From: Siphonodentalium dalli
Taxonomy: Eukaryota; Mollusca; Scaphopoda; Gadilida; Siphonodentaliidae
Assembly: GCA_032622095.1 (NCBI GenBank)
Contig: CP136064.1
Location: 274,185,614-274,249,613, forward strand
Length of the DNA stretch: 64,000 bases
Reading direction: 5' to 3'
The position numbers and the translations under genes are program-made. Shown piece after piece: positions 44,653-58,400 of this stretch; within the stretch, counting starts at the first letter, position 1, and each line of letters opens with the position of its first letter. A model generated the notes under the pieces. It ran no database searches, was not told the origin of the DNA, and saw only the letters and a list, made by a program, of their open reading frames with translations.

Positions 44653-46100
44653 CTGAAAAACAATGGTCTTTTTTAGAGATAATTCCTGTTCATCTGATCC
44701 TGCTTAAAATGTCGATGTTAATGTACCCAGCTAATTTAGCGTTGATTTAAAAAAAACGCCGTTAACTTTAAATCCAAAATATGGCGACTTGGAGCCACAA
44801 ATTGTACTTTATAATAATCGCTGGTTTCGCACGTATGTAATCCGGGCCGCGGTTTGGTTATCATAATCAGAATAATTCAATAAAACGTGAAATACATTGA
44901 TTAAAACTTTCTATGCCGCGAAAGGACTTATTATTCATGTCACTATTTATTCAGAATTCTTCTTCAGTATGAAACTATAAAGAGTATTCCAGATATGGTA
45001 ACATTGAAGGGCGTGTATTTGACATATGCGTGAACAAATGAAGCTAGCTGGGAAATTAAAAGACCTCGTTAACATTTTTCAAGGTATAAAATCTCTATTA
45101 CACCAGTATGTCATGTAGATGTCGACCTATAATATTGTACCTGCAAAACATATATATACATGATATTGTGGGCCAACATCAGGCATGTCGATTTCCAAAC
45201 AACTCATAATCTTCGGGGTTCTAATAATTTATCGATTAATCCTTTCTATACAACATTGAAGTATAAATTGGAATGATGTATTATTCACCTCGAGGGATTT
45301 CGGGAAAAGTAAGCAGACAACATATAATATCAGTACAGAAGGAGTCCTATTTATTGGAGGAAAATGTTCAGATAATACGTTCTTGAACTTATTATCTGAA
45401 CATTTACTAAGTGACAACTACTCGTCAAAGAGTATTTATTATAGACAGGGTTACGTCACGTTCCGGAGATCAAAATAATCCAATCAGAATTATCCCATCA
45501 GGAACGTTTTCGAAAATAAAAAATAGGACATTCTATAATTAACAATACGGCATTTTAGGATACGAATTTCCCTATAAAAAAACAGCGAAACATGGCATTT
45601 ATATAGAAGTTACGGCATTTTGGAACAAATCAAATCCCCATTGCGAAGTCGAAAATAATTCATTCTTGGCCACGTTCCTCGAATTTCAGTGGTATTAGAA
45701 GAGTTTTGTTGAAACAACTGATTTAAAAAGGTATATATACTATCAATTAATAATGTTAATAAAGTGATACTGGAGTAGCGCCTTCACACGTCACATTTTA
45801 TCCAGCATCATGTCGGCATTATTCGTGGATAAAATATAGGGGTGACTTGAGAAGAAGTTATGAGTGGTTGAGATGAACGTTCAAATCAAACACTGATGGA
45901 ACAAGTAGACCTACCTTCAGTTTGTCCGCGATGAGACTGATGATAAGTCGCCAAGACACCCAGTATATATACCTCGAGTACGTGGTCATTATACTTGTAT
46001 ATACCCCGGGAATCTGGTCAGGCACGTGGTTGGAATTGATTAAGGCACGTGGTGCCAATTCAATAAAGACTATTAATAAGGGCAGCATGGCTGTGTGTCC
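44653..46100. other. Upstream flank or 5' intron of the myosin gene
   Basis: Probably contains the 5' UTR intron or promoter, but no TATA box, initiator or muscle-type element could be assigned with confidence. A short palindrome AATGTTCAGATAATA.../...TTATTATCTGAACATT lies at 45364-45402 and belongs to the dispersed family of 780-965. Confidence 0.4.
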
Positions 46101-46117
46101 ACACGTGACGATAACCC

Positions 46118-46325
46118 ATCGCCAGACTGGTACCCCGTCGCGATTCAGCAGCATCTCCATCCAACCAAACAAGAGACTGGTTCGCCGTCGAGAAGTAACA
46201 GCATCTCTGATTAAATGAGAGACTGGTACCCCGCCGAGAAGTAACAGCATCGCTGAGCAAATGAGAGACTGGTACCCCGTCGAGAAGTAACAGCATCTCT
46301 GAGCAAACGAGAGACTGGTATACAA
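46118..46325. repeat. About 45-bp tandem repeat, four to five copies
   Basis: GAGACTGGTACCCCGTCGAG and AAGTAACAGCATCTCTGA recur with modest divergence; KpnI-like GGTACC occurs in most units. Confidence 0.85.
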
Positions 46326-46663
46326 TCGCGCGCTGCAGGAGCATCCCATAGTGCTGGCTCAGACGACAGACTCTATCCAGAATACATGGTAGCCCACAGA
46401 GCACTAAGAGCAGCACCCCATAGCATATACCTGGAACTAAACCCCCGTCGGGATATATATAGTATACAAGAAAGAAAGTGCAGGCATCAGATCGCCCGTG
46501 AACTATTTTACAAGATTTAATCACGTATATTTGGAAAGTATTATAAATTTAATATATCTATTTATCACACGCGCAGTGACTTAAGAGCTTAGAGCAATTA
46601 TATCGATGGCAACATCTGAACTTTAGTATTATGTTAAAATTCCAGTGCATTTATGGGTTCACC

Positions 46664-48977
46664 TCAAGGCTCAAGCTAATTGCAACACAAAGTTTCTCAT
46701 TGGGAATAAGTACATTAACCTATCACAAACAACATACTAAAAATAAAAAATAATCAAGAAAGGCGAAATTGATGAATGTGTGAATTTTGTGAAATAAATT
46801 TGTCAAAATTTGGTAAAATTCTAAATTTATGGCTTTTCAAGAATGTTTATACAAAATATTATTTCACGAGGCCTTCCATTTGTATATCCAGTTTGTAGAG
46901 TAGAACATTCTGAACACAGAACAGAAAATCTTTCCCATATACGTTACCTATTTGTCGAGTTATTTGCCTCCAAAATTGGGAGCTTATCTAATTTCAGAGC
47001 CTCAATTTCTCAAAATTCCATTTTTCTGGAAACTGACTCCAAATTTGAATATCGGAAAAATTATTTTGTTATTTCGGGATTGTTCTATATAACATGCCCA
47101 TAAAGTTCTAAATATTACGGTGGCTGGTTTAGGACATGGGAATTTTTTTTATATCGTGGCCACGAAATACTAATTCGTGACCACGAAATAACTAATTCGT
47201 GGCCACGAAATAACTAATTCTCGCCACGAAATACTAATTCGTGGCCACGAAATAACTAATCGTGATATACGATCGTCAGCCCCATTGTTGTAATGGAAGC
47301 GGATATAAATGATCTGGTTGTAGTTGTCCACCATCTTGGCATGATCCACGGAGATGTGAGATGAAGGGTGTTGTATGGTGGCCCGTAAAACAAATTAAGT
47401 AATCACCCCTTTCACCAACCCGATCCAAAGTCGCCGCCGTCCAAGGGGGTGGGGTCACAAAGGGCACCCACGACATGCAGTATATCTTGGGGGCCACACT
47501 ACAACACCCATTATACCACATCAAACGGTTAAGGGGCCGATAAATTGTATAGGTCCCATATTTGAACCCATCTGGGACGGCCATTTTGGATCGCGGAGGG
47601 TGAAAGCGGGTGAATATTTAGTTTGTCTCAGGGGTTACATTACAACACACTTTATTCGACCTAAAATGTGGGGGGTTGCAAGGGTACCATATATGGACCC
47701 CTCTGATCAGTTATCATTTTCGCTCGAGGTGGGTTGAAGGTATGAAAATGTAGCTTGCTTTGCGAGCCACCGTACAATACCCTTTATTTGATCTATATTA
47801 GTCAATTAGTTATTTCGTGGCCACGAATTAGTTATTTCGTTGCCACGAATTAGTTATTTCGAAAACAAAAAATTCCCATGTCCTAAACCAGCCACCGTAA
47901 AATATACTTCCACTAAAGTACTAAAGTTGTTATTATAAAACAATAATCTGCACAAACTGGAATAAAACAACTTTTGTCTGCAATGACTAGAATATGGTGA
48001 CAAGATCATAGCATTTTGTGATTACACCTACCCCATTATCAACGTTCAAATTTGGAGTCAGTTTCTTGAAAAATAATGTGAAATATGTTGATTGACTTAA
48101 TCAATGTAATCCTATTTATTTTCAAACATAAGTGTTTTAGGAGTATTCAAATGATTTTGCACATTAAACACCAATTGTGTTAATTGGTTTTACTATTTGT
48201 GCACAACAATAGCTTTTAAAATGGACAAAAACACACAGAAACAGTCTCAACATGTCATTTTTTAGAACATAGTCAATACTAAGGATTCATAGGGGCCATA
48301 AGTTGTTTTGGCACAAATGTGTTTAGCAATTCCAACACAGTGTATTTAACCTAGGATACTTAAGAGGTTTTTAGAAATACAGGGCAAATGGATATCAATT
48401 TATTGAGTTTTATGACTTCAAATATGGTATTTCATCATGCCAGGTCTGTATCACAAGGCAAATTTGGCTATACAATGGAACACTCATTTTGTTTAACAAC
48501 ATATTTGTCTTCTCGATCATAGATGCACAAAGTAATAATTTGTGTGCACAATCTAGTGAGCAAATTAATACAACGGCAAGATATCATTTCATTTTTATCT
48601 AGTTTTTGAAATACTAGACCATCAAAATGTATATGGATTTTAGCTAATTCTTAGAAATTGAGGCTCCGCAATTGGACAAACTCTCAATTTTGGAGGCACA
48701 TATTTCGAAAAATACTCTCAACGTAATAGAAAATGTTTGCTGCTCAGAATTGTGTACTATACAAAATGAATATATAACTTGAAGGACTTGTGAAATGGAG
48801 TTTTTATAAACATCCTTGAAAAGGCATAAACTGAGTATTTTACCAACTTTTGTCAAATTTATTTCAAAAACTTTATCAATTTCGCATTTCTTTATCCTTT
48901 TTTATTTTTTGTATGTTGTTTATAATGGGTTAATAGACTTATTCCCGCAAAGAAACATTTTGCAATTAGTTTGAGGT
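46664..48977. mobile_element. Long inverted-repeat element with a nested MITE
   Basis: Arms at about 46664-47110 and about 48560-48977 are inverted copies: TCAAGCTAATTGCAA with its inverse TTGCAATTAGTTTGA, and GCCTCCAAAATTGGGAGCTT with the inverse near 48690. The left arm is interrupted by the element at 47118-47897. No transposase frame was found. Confidence 0.8.
47118..47897. mobile_element. 780-bp MITE with 31-bp inverted repeats and TA target duplication
   Basis: Ends CGGTGGCTGGTTTAGGACAT...; the 31-bp terminal repeats match perfectly, flanked by TA at 47116-47117 and 47898-47899, as for Tc1/mariner-type targets. Subterminal arrays of CGTGGCCACGAAATAACTAA occur on both sides (about 5 units left, 2-3 right). 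The interior, around GGACGGCCATTTTGGATCG, resembles 52375-52640. Non-coding. Confidence 0.88.
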
Positions 48978-49534
48978 TTGCCACTATTTTCTCATAACTG
49001 CACTGGATTATAATTATAGTATAATTATGATATTCAATTTGTGTTGGGTGATTTTGTGTTGACAGTGAGATAAATATGGATGATAAGGGTGGTTGAAACA
49101 ATTTTGATCTAATGAAAGATGTTTATTGTAGTGAGCGCCAAAGGAATTAATGATACAAATCAACGAATGCTGCCCATGGCAATGTTTTTTATCTAAACAT
49201 TAAAATTCGATAGCTCCCATATAGAGATGATAATGTTGCAAATATTTCGAATACTCCGCTCATAAATGACGGCTGCAGTTTCAATGAAATCATATGTAGA
49301 AATTTAAGATAGCCAAATTGATGGCGGTCATGTTTTTTAAACAATAAATCAGTTTAACCGGATGAAAGATGTAATATGTAGAGCGTCCATATGTGGTGTT
49401 AACCGGTCGGAAATTAAAACTTGCTGCATATGTTGGAAGATTTCAACCAAAGCGGAGGGGTGATACTTAAACTTGGAAATTTTGGTCTGGGTCAAAGGGC
49501 ATGCAGTTAAGAGACCAGTCATGAGATCATACAC
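48978..49534. other. Intergenic, nothing recognised
   Basis: AT-rich unique-looking sequence of about 0.55 kb. Confidence 0.5.
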
Positions 49535-50070
49535 ATGAACTGTTCAAATAGACCCGACAGTGTCCCATGCAATATAAGTACCCGGTCCACACCACCAACC
49601 CCATCTGAGAGTTCCATGTGACCTGCCTTGGAATATACACATGACCCGAGTGTATCCCATGCAATATAAGTACGTACACCCAACCCCATGTCGTCACGTC
49701 CATACGTTTGACCAGTTTGAGAGCATGTGCATGTCATTTTCAAACAGACCCGATAGTGTCCCAGATAATATGAGTGTTCGAGCACATCAGCCACCTGTCG
49801 CCGCGTCCCTGTTACCAGCTTTGATAACGTACACATGAAATGTCCAAATAGACCGACATTGTGCCATGCAATATAATCACGTACATCCCAACCCGCTATC
49901 GCCGCGTCCCTACACACGACAAGTCTTGAGAAAATGCATATATAGTGTTCACCGCGTACCTACATGAAAACGTGCACGTTACGTGTTCAAACAGACACGA
50001 CGGTGTCTCCGTGCACTATAAGTGCACACACCCAACCACATATATCGTCACGTCCCAACAAGGCTGAGTG
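49535..50070. repeat. About 110-bp degenerate tandem repeat, about five copies
   Basis: Units share CCGACAGTGTCCCATGCAAT, ATAAGTACGTACACCCAACC and CGTCGCGTCCC-like segments, then a CACATGA.CTGTTCAAATAGAC block. Open frames on the minus strand here are produced by the repeat. Confidence 0.8.
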
Positions 50071-51474
50071 TACATTAAAATTAACTTCCACACAAGAAAT
50101 GGCGTGCATGGGTTTTCATGAGACACAATATATATATATATTGCGACAATATTGAAATTCTGGAAAGTTATGGGTTAATAGCGACACTTCAACGCGGCCG
50201 CGGCCGCAGCCCCGTCCATGCGTGGGCGGGTTTTCATGTGAACCCATATCAATGTTTTGGCCACTAAAATCACCCAAGACGGTACTGGCTGGTTTGCTTG
50301 ATCGCAAAACATATCGTGATGTCAGCATTTCGAGTGTTAATTGCCTGCCATGGCTTTGTTGGGCAATTCCCACTTGATTCTATTGGGAATGTAATCGATG
50401 GTGGTTCCGCTACATACATGTGTGGAGTTATTAGTGCAACATTGATGCTTCATATTAAATGATTACTAGGAAATTTCCATGAATCAAGATATGTTCACCA
50501 TTGAATTATAGGCGTCCATTTTTGTCTATATTTAGTTTCTGTGTAGACCCAGTAAAATAGGCTGTGTCTGAGTTATGAGTCCAACTCATTTGAATATAAT
50601 TATGGCATGCAGCCTTAACCAGTTAATGACTGGATAAGCATTGATGTGTAGTTTCATTTCTTTGAGAACAAGGAAATACTCATCGATCAGAATCCAGATA
50701 TTTAAACAAATTAACTGCATGAGAACAACATTAAGCACATAATGTCATTATTCTGCCACATGCATCTCGTTGGTAATAACTGCATGAGGTTAACAAAAAG
50801 CACATAGCCTTGTCATGCGCCTTGGAACTCAAAATAATATTAAACAATTATATAAATAGGAATGGGGTTTGGGAACGATTACGGATTATGCAAGTCTCAC
50901 AACTACAGCAACATAAGTTTTATAAACCTACATTTCAAGGCATTAAATATCAGGTTTTCGAAAACAAAACAGACAGAACAGAAGATGAAGTAAATTATTT
51001 GTCTATAAATGCATAATAAAGTCGTTTATATTTCTGATGTAAACGACTATGTAGGAACTGTTACACCGTAAGTCATTATACTGCAGGTTTGTGATGGTTC
51101 AAGAATGAATGTTTACGATTTCTTCTGATTAAAAATAAACATTTTCAGGAGATTCTGACATGTGAAACTCAATTGTTGAGCCATCTAGGTGATAATTCAA
51201 TTCATTTTTCCATGTCTCTCTCTCAATCTGTGATCCCGAAGAACGTGATACTAACAAAAATTACGTTGTGCGGATCATAGCAAAGTCTAAAAATGTAGTC
51301 TGTGTGGGTCTCTCGATCGAGTCGGTTCTCTCTACTAATATTTTGAAGGATAACTGGTTCAAACTGGTCATGACAGGAACATAACAAAGACAACACAACG
51401 AAATATGCATTTAGTTGATATTTGCACAACTTTTCATCAATTTCATTGAATTCCACTGCCTTCCTGCATATGCC
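50071..51474. other. Intergenic, nothing recognised
   Basis: About 1.4 kb. A CG-rich palindromic patch GCGGCCGCGGCCGC sits at about 50193. No gene supported. Confidence 0.5.
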
Positions 51475-51478
51475 TTAA

Positions 51479-52070
51479 AGGGGTACTGTACGCCATTTTC
51501 AATAAATTCCCGGTGATAACAACGATCTATTATCGATACTATATAGAAATATAAGTAATTTGAGTCGAAGATGTATTCTGTAAACGCTCAGGTTAATAGG
51601 CTATCTTAAAATTTAATAATTTAAAAGTTAATAATTTAATATAAATTGATTTTATGGCTCCAGCCATAAAATGGCGTCTCTTAAAATTCGAATTTCCGTG
51701 TACAAAACGTAATCAAATTATAATTGAGGGATACCGGATTAGGAAAACAATTGCACACACGATCGTTTGAAACATTATGCTTATACGGGGAGAAAATCCA
51801 AGCCATTCATTGACTAGTGACGGTACACTAACTTAAATGAGTATATGGGACTACTAACCATATAATATAATGTTTATTTGATTCATTTGGTTGAAAACTT
51901 TACAAAAATTACTCGACAACGACAATTTGTATTTTTGCATTCCGGTAAATTTGCCATCCGTAACAATACTTCGTACTCAACAAACTTTCAAAAAATTGAA
52001 AAGTTGTTACATTATTCTCCGACTCGGGGATTATAGAAACCAACAACAACATCTTGGGTACAGTACCCCT
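51479..52070. mobile_element. TTAA-flanked MITE, 592 bp
   Basis: Terminal repeats AGGGGTACTGTACC and its inverse, flanked by TTAA at 51475-51478 and 52071-52074, the piggyBac-type target duplication. A small central palindrome GGCTCCAGCCATAAAATGG is visible. Non-coding and non-autonomous. Confidence 0.85.
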
Positions 52071-52374
52071 TTAATGTTAGAGCGGCTAAGTGTCAACATT
52101 AATATTAACAGAATCGTTCACTTTGTGATGCAAACAGGATATTTGGCATGCATGGTCAATGTGAAGACTGAACATTTTATTCTGACAAACCAATCATAAT
52201 GGTTGACAGATTCAAATTGACTGCCACATTTTAAAAATGGCCGCCGTTTTCAGCTTGACTCAACGTATACAACGAAGGTGCATGACTATATTCCTTATTC
52301 GAAAATCTTATATTTCGTTCAATTAAATGGTGCATGATGTAAAGTAGGCCACAGGACACTCTTTGCATATACCC

Positions 52375-52640
52375 GCCCAGATTCAAAATGTCCGCCGTCC
52401 AGAGGAGTCCAATTAGGGGACACATGCAATTCCTTATTCCTTTGACCGATTTAGATCAAATAAAGGGTGTTGTAGGGTTGCACTATTTCCACACAACCCA
52501 CCTGATCCAAAATAGGAAACCCATAACATTTCTTGGCCCCTTGACTAATTTGGATCCCTCTGGACGGTGACCATTTTGGATCGAGTGGGATGTATGGGGC
52601 GGATGTTTAGAGTGTCTTGGTGGTATTATGCAACACCATT
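52375..52640. repeat. Relative of the 47118-47897 element interior
   Basis: TCCGCCGTCCAGAGG, AAAGGGTGTTGTAGGGTTGC and GGACGGTGACCATTTTGGAT match motifs inside the 47-kb MITE, in rearranged order. Probably a degraded member without recognisable ends. Confidence 0.6.
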
Positions 52641-53353
52641 TGTTTAACTTAATCCTGGTTCGATTCACTAAGAAAACACTCTCTTTACTTGAATATACAC
52701 TTCCTGCAGCTTATACATATGTATATGCATACCACGGTAGTCTATTACATTATTAACTAAGTGATTATATGAGACTAATGCTCCAAATTGTCAATCCCTA
52801 TCGGTATATTTTTCAGCTATTTTACAGAAGAATACCACATGTATATATTATACTCATATCAGTGTTTCGTCTTCCGAATGGGTTTCATTGTATAGGTTCC
52901 TCAAATATCAAAGTAACTATATTTATATGACGTGATCTTCATTGATTACATATTGATCATTACACGTTAATTGTGATCTAAAGTTCATCTTTCGGTTAAA
53001 CGGTACTTCTCCCTCTGTTGATTCAGGGAAGTTTAATTAATTCATGAGATCCATAATTTTGCGTGATTTTGTCCTGACTTATAGGAAGGTATATTGCTAT
53101 ATTGCATCTGGCATTTTCGGGGACCCTTCCCCCCAAACCTACAAAAAAAACAATATTTTTTTTACTTCCAATTTGTTTTATACCAACCTCCAAATTCCAT
53201 AATGTTGGTATAAAACCCTGCTGATATCACTCATGTGACTGGTAAATTATCTCCTTTAGTTTAATTGACAGTTTAACCTGTTTCAGAAGCTGATATAATT
53301 GAAAAATAGTTAATACAGGCAAACACGAATATCTTTTCCAAATACTGGTAGTC
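52641..53353. other. Intergenic, nothing recognised
   Basis: About 0.7 kb of AT-rich sequence. Confidence 0.5.
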
Positions 53354-55448
53354 CGGGCGCTAATAGGGGTACTCTTGCACCCCCTGGGACGTAATTTGAC
53401 CCCATTCATTTTGTTCCTTATTATGTCCTTCAACTTTTAAGCAATGTTTACAAGAAAAAAAAGTGGCCGTGTATACTCCAGACAATATGGCGTCCATCAT
53501 GGCCAACGTTTTTCAGACTAGGCCCTAAGTCAGTTTGATGCAAATTATATCGGGAAAATCAAGAAAAATGTAAGCAAATATATATTGTCGAGAAGTTAAG
53601 ATATAATGCCACTTTTATAGCGCAAAATTGAAACTCCACATCCAAGATGACTACCAATATGGTCGCCCATCCGATCCCTATAAAAAATCGATGTTACAGA
53701 ACGCGGTATAAAATTTCACAAAAAATCACAATTGGGATTCTAGTCATATTTCAACAAGAAATGAACAGAACTGTGATATGTAAGTGAGGCATATCATTAC
53801 CTATGAATATTCCAACACATTGGAACCAATATTGTTACTTTGGCTCAAAATGGCTGACAAAATATGGAAACTGGTAGATATTGGTCCAGCATGTCCTGCA
53901 ATCGCTTACAAGTTGTTGTTTATTAATACAATGGGTTATTCTGCCGTATATACATTGAATACTAAGATGTCTGATGCACCACGGTTAATTGTCACTATTG
54001 TCACCACTGACATTACCAGAAATATTGGATTTTTCTCTCACAAACTTCACATAAATATCGGCAAAAATTCACTATTCAGGTTTTGACTATTTGTTCAAGT
54101 AAAATGTAACTATCTTTATTATGAAAGGTGTTTATTGTTTTGGTATATCTTAAATGTGTCACAATAAGGTGTTTATAGACCAAATTGCTCAAGATGGCTT
54201 CCAAAATGGCAACCAAATTTGGTAAAAAGTTGATTTTTACATATATCCCGAGCATTATTCTCTGCGGTTTCCGAAAAGGTAGCAAATTGTGACTCGCTTG
54301 GTTATTATACGTATAACTGACAACTACATGTTCTATTCTGGTTGTCCCAGTTCCGTATGAGGCATGACAAATTCAATTTAAAGTTGCAGTATGGAATTTT
54401 GCCGATAACCTGTTTTGTGGTTCTGGCCATATTATTGAAAGGAAATGGGCAAAGCTTTCAGACGAAACTGAGATAAACCATAATCTGTGGCTATTCTGGG
54501 CCATTAGGATCAAAATGGATCAACTGGATACAAGGTGGATGCCAAAATGGCGGCCAGTGAGTTACTGTATGATCATAGGTGAAGCGAATAGGTATACAGG
54601 GAGTTGTTGTTTGGTCATGAATGATGTGAATATGTATACAAGGAGTGACTATATGGTTATCAGTGGGTTTCCATGGTGATATGCATAGGTATGCGATGAG
54701 TGGTCATGGTCACGTGTGATGTGAATCGGTATGCATGGCCGTAGAGTGACCGTATGGTGGTTGGTTGTGTGTATCCAGTACCCGATGGCTGTATGGCCAT
54801 TGGTGTGGTATATGTATATAACGAGAGTAGCTACAGGGTCATTTGTGTGTTGTTTATGTATATATGGAGTGACTGTAAGGTCATGTGTGGGATGTAATTG
54901 ACATGTTTACCATGTGGCTGTATTGTGACACGTTGGTGTATATGTATACATGTTATTTATGTATGATCATGGCTGGGGTGAATATTTATACAGGGCGTGG
55001 CTGTATGGTCATGTGTAAGAGTGTATACCCTGGTGTTCCTGCTTGGAGATTCGTGGCTGGATGGTCGTGTGTATGTTGTATGGGTATACACAAGTGTGGC
55101 TGTGTGGCCATGGGTGAGGGGTATGCGTATAAAGCGAGTGGCTATATGGCCATGGATGAGGTGCATATGTATACATGGAGTGACTCTGCGGTCATGGCTG
55201 GGGTGTATTATAATATAATTAGTGGCTATTTGGCTATGGTGTGACGAATATGTATACAGGGAGTGACTTATGGCCAATGGTGTGGTGAAGATGTATAGAA
55301 GAATTGACTGTATGTTCATGGATGAATGTTTTAATAGGTACACATGGGGGTGACTATATGGTCACAGGTCAGGTGTAGGAGTATACTTGGTGTCATGGTG
55401 AAGGTATGTTTATGAAGCGAGTTGCTATATGCACCATTGGCGAGGTGC
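53354..55448. mobile_element. Foldback-family element, left half (copy A)
   Basis: The arm from GGGCGCTAATAGGGGTACTC to about 54575 matches the arm of copy B at 55733 in the same orientation. It is followed by a degenerate minisatellite (54580-55448) with units like GGAGTGACTATATGGTCATG and GTGTATATGTATACA. The array resumes at 60969 after an insertion. No right arm was found. Confidence 0.8.
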
Positions 55449-55452
55449 ATAT

Positions 55453-58400
55453 CGTCGGTGGGATTCAAAGAAGTCGTAAAACTGTTAAAATCGTATTTTG
55501 GCGCGAAATTTTTTATAGCAAATTCGTAATCTACGCGGTCGATTACACCACTAAAATTCTTATCCTTGTTCTAATCCAACCAGAAATGAGCTTTTAGGCC
55601 ATGTGATGGAAATTCGTATTCTTGGTTGGACAAATTTCTTACTTCAAAAATGTTGTATAAAGTATACGACATATTTGAAGTAAAACATATGACCATAACG
55701 TCAGTTACGTTTTTCTCAGAACGTCGTATATAGCCCGGGAGCTAATATGGGTACCCTTGCACCCACCTGGGACTTAACTTCACCCCACTCATTTTGTTCC
55801 TTATTATGCCCCTTCAACTTTTAAGCAATGTTAACAAGAAATGGCAGTGTAGACTCCAGACAATATGGCGTCCATCATGGCCGCCGTTTTTCAGACCAGA
55901 CCCTAAGTGAGTTTTATGCAAATTATAGCGTGAAAATCTAGTAAAATGTATATATTTTCGTGAAGCTAAGACACAATAATACCTTTTTGGGCCAAAATTG
56001 AAACTCACCATCCAAGATGGCCGCCAAAATGGCCGCCGAACTTGAAAATATGCCATTTTTTCACAAATATCTTCTAGATCAATTCATGCTGTTTGGAAAT
56101 GGTTGAGTAATATGACTTTATTTTGTGTTTTATATATTACCTGATCATTGGAGCAATTACAATGGAATTATTTGGGTCCTAACCCCTTCCGATACCTCAA
56201 ACATTCGATTTTACAGAATGCGGTATAAAACTTCACAAAAAATCACAATTGGGATTCTAGTGATATTTCAACAAAAATGAAAAGAACTTTGTAATGTAAG
56301 TGAGGCATATCATTACCTATGAATATTCCAACTCACTGGAACCAAAATTCTTACTTTGGATCAAAATGGCTGCCAGTATGACCGCCAAAATATGGAAAAT
56401 GGTAAATATATTACCCCAGCGTGTCCTGCAATCGCTTACAAGTTTTGGTTGATGTATAAAATAGGCTATTCTGCATTAAATACATTGAATACTAACATGT
56501 CTGATGCATCATGTTTAATTTTTACTGTTGTCACCACTGACATCACCAAAATATTGGACTTTTCACTCAAAACTTGACATAAATATCGGCAAAAATTAAC
56601 TTTTTAGGTTTGGACCATTTTTTTTTCTCAGGTAAAATGTTACTATCTTTGGATTGAAAGGTGCTTATTGTTTTGGACTATCTTAAATACGTCATACTTC
56701 GGTGTGTATTGACCAAATTGCTCAAGATGGCTTCCAAAATGGCAACCAAACATTATATCCCGAACATTATTCTCGGCGTTATCCGAAAAGGTAGCAAATT
56801 GAGACTCACTTAGTTAGTATACGTGATAGTTAATTAACAGACAACTACATGTTCTATTCTGGTTGTCGCAGTTCAGTATGGGGCATGGCAAATTCATTTT
56901 AAAGTGTGTAAGATTGCCGAGAACCTTTTTTTTATTTTGGATTTATTGAAAGGAAATGTGCAGAACTTTGAGACGGAACTGAGATGGTCCATAAGCTGTG
57001 GCTATTCTGGTCCATTATGATAAAACAAAAAGTCAACTGGATACAGTGTGGATGCCAAGATCGTAGCCAGGGAGTTACTCTATGATCATAGGTGAGGTGA
57101 ATAGGTATACAGGGAGTCATTGTATGTCATGACTGATGTGAATAGGTATACAGTGAGTGACTCTATGGTTATGAATGGGTTGTCAATGGTAAGATGCATA
57201 TGTATACAGGGAGAGGTCGTGAGGTGAATCGGTATGCATGGAGTGACTGTATGGTTGTGTATATCCAGTACGGGTGCACACGGTGTATGGATATAGCTAC
57301 ATGGTCATCTATGTGCTGATTATGTATATATATGGAGTGACTGTAAGGTCATGGGTGGGATGTACATGTGTTGTCTGTATGGTCATGAATGGGGTGTGTG
57401 GATAAATAGCGAGTGATTTTATGATTACGGGTAATGTGTATAGGTATACATGGAATGACTACGGTCATGATTGAATATGAATACCTGGAGTAAGCTGGGA
57501 GGACATTATCGTGTGGGTATATAGGAAGTATCTTTATGGTAACGGGTAGGATGTATATTTATATATCTCGTGGATGTATTATCATTGGTGGGTGTATAGG
57601 GATATCTGTATTATCATAGATGGCGTGTATGATTATACAGTGAATTGCTGAATTGTCAAGTGTGAGATGTATATGCAAGTATGGATGGTATAAGTGGTCG
57701 TGTGTACGTTTTTTTTGTATATCTGGAAGGGCTAAATGGCCATTGATGAGGTTTACATGTATACCTGGAGTGAATCTATGGGCTGCACATGTATACCGAG
57801 TGGTTATATGACTATATGTGTCAAATAGGTATACAGATAGTGACTGTATGGTTAATGGTGAGATGAGTACATGTAGGTGGTATACAAGACAGTAGTGACT
57901 GTATTATCATAAATGTAATGAATACATATACAGGGGTGACTAAATGGTCATGTGTCAGGCGTATGAGTATACCTGGTGTTCATGTTTGGTGACTCGTGGT
58001 TGTATGGTCATATGTAGGTTATACGGGTATACACACGTGTTGCTATATTGTCATGGGCGAGGGGTATGTGTATATAGCGAGTGGCTATATTGCCATGGAT
58101 GAGGTGCTTATGCATACATGGAGTGACTATACTGACATGGCTGGGGTGTATTAGTATATCTTGAGCGGCTATTCGGCTATGGTGTGACAAATAGGAATAC
58201 ATGGCGTGACATGGTCAATGTCGAGGTGAATATGTATACAAGGATTGACGATGACCATGTATGAATGTTTTGAATATGTACACACGGGGTGACTATATGG
58301 CCATAGGTCAGGTGAAGGAGTATTCCAGGTGCATGGGTGAGGGTATGTGTATGAAGCGAGTGGCTATATGGCCATTGGGGAGGTGCATATGTATACCCGA

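Noticed and set aside
45858-46524. Two 154-163-codon minus-strand frames
   Set aside because: Generated by the 45-bp tandem repeat; translations are repetitive and match nothing known.
49519-49917. 132-codon minus-strand frame
   Set aside because: Lies entirely in the 110-bp degenerate tandem repeat.
54885-55343. Plus- and minus-strand frames of up to 128 codons in the 54-55 kb region
   Set aside because: They come from the GGTCATG/TGTATAC minisatellite of the foldback element.
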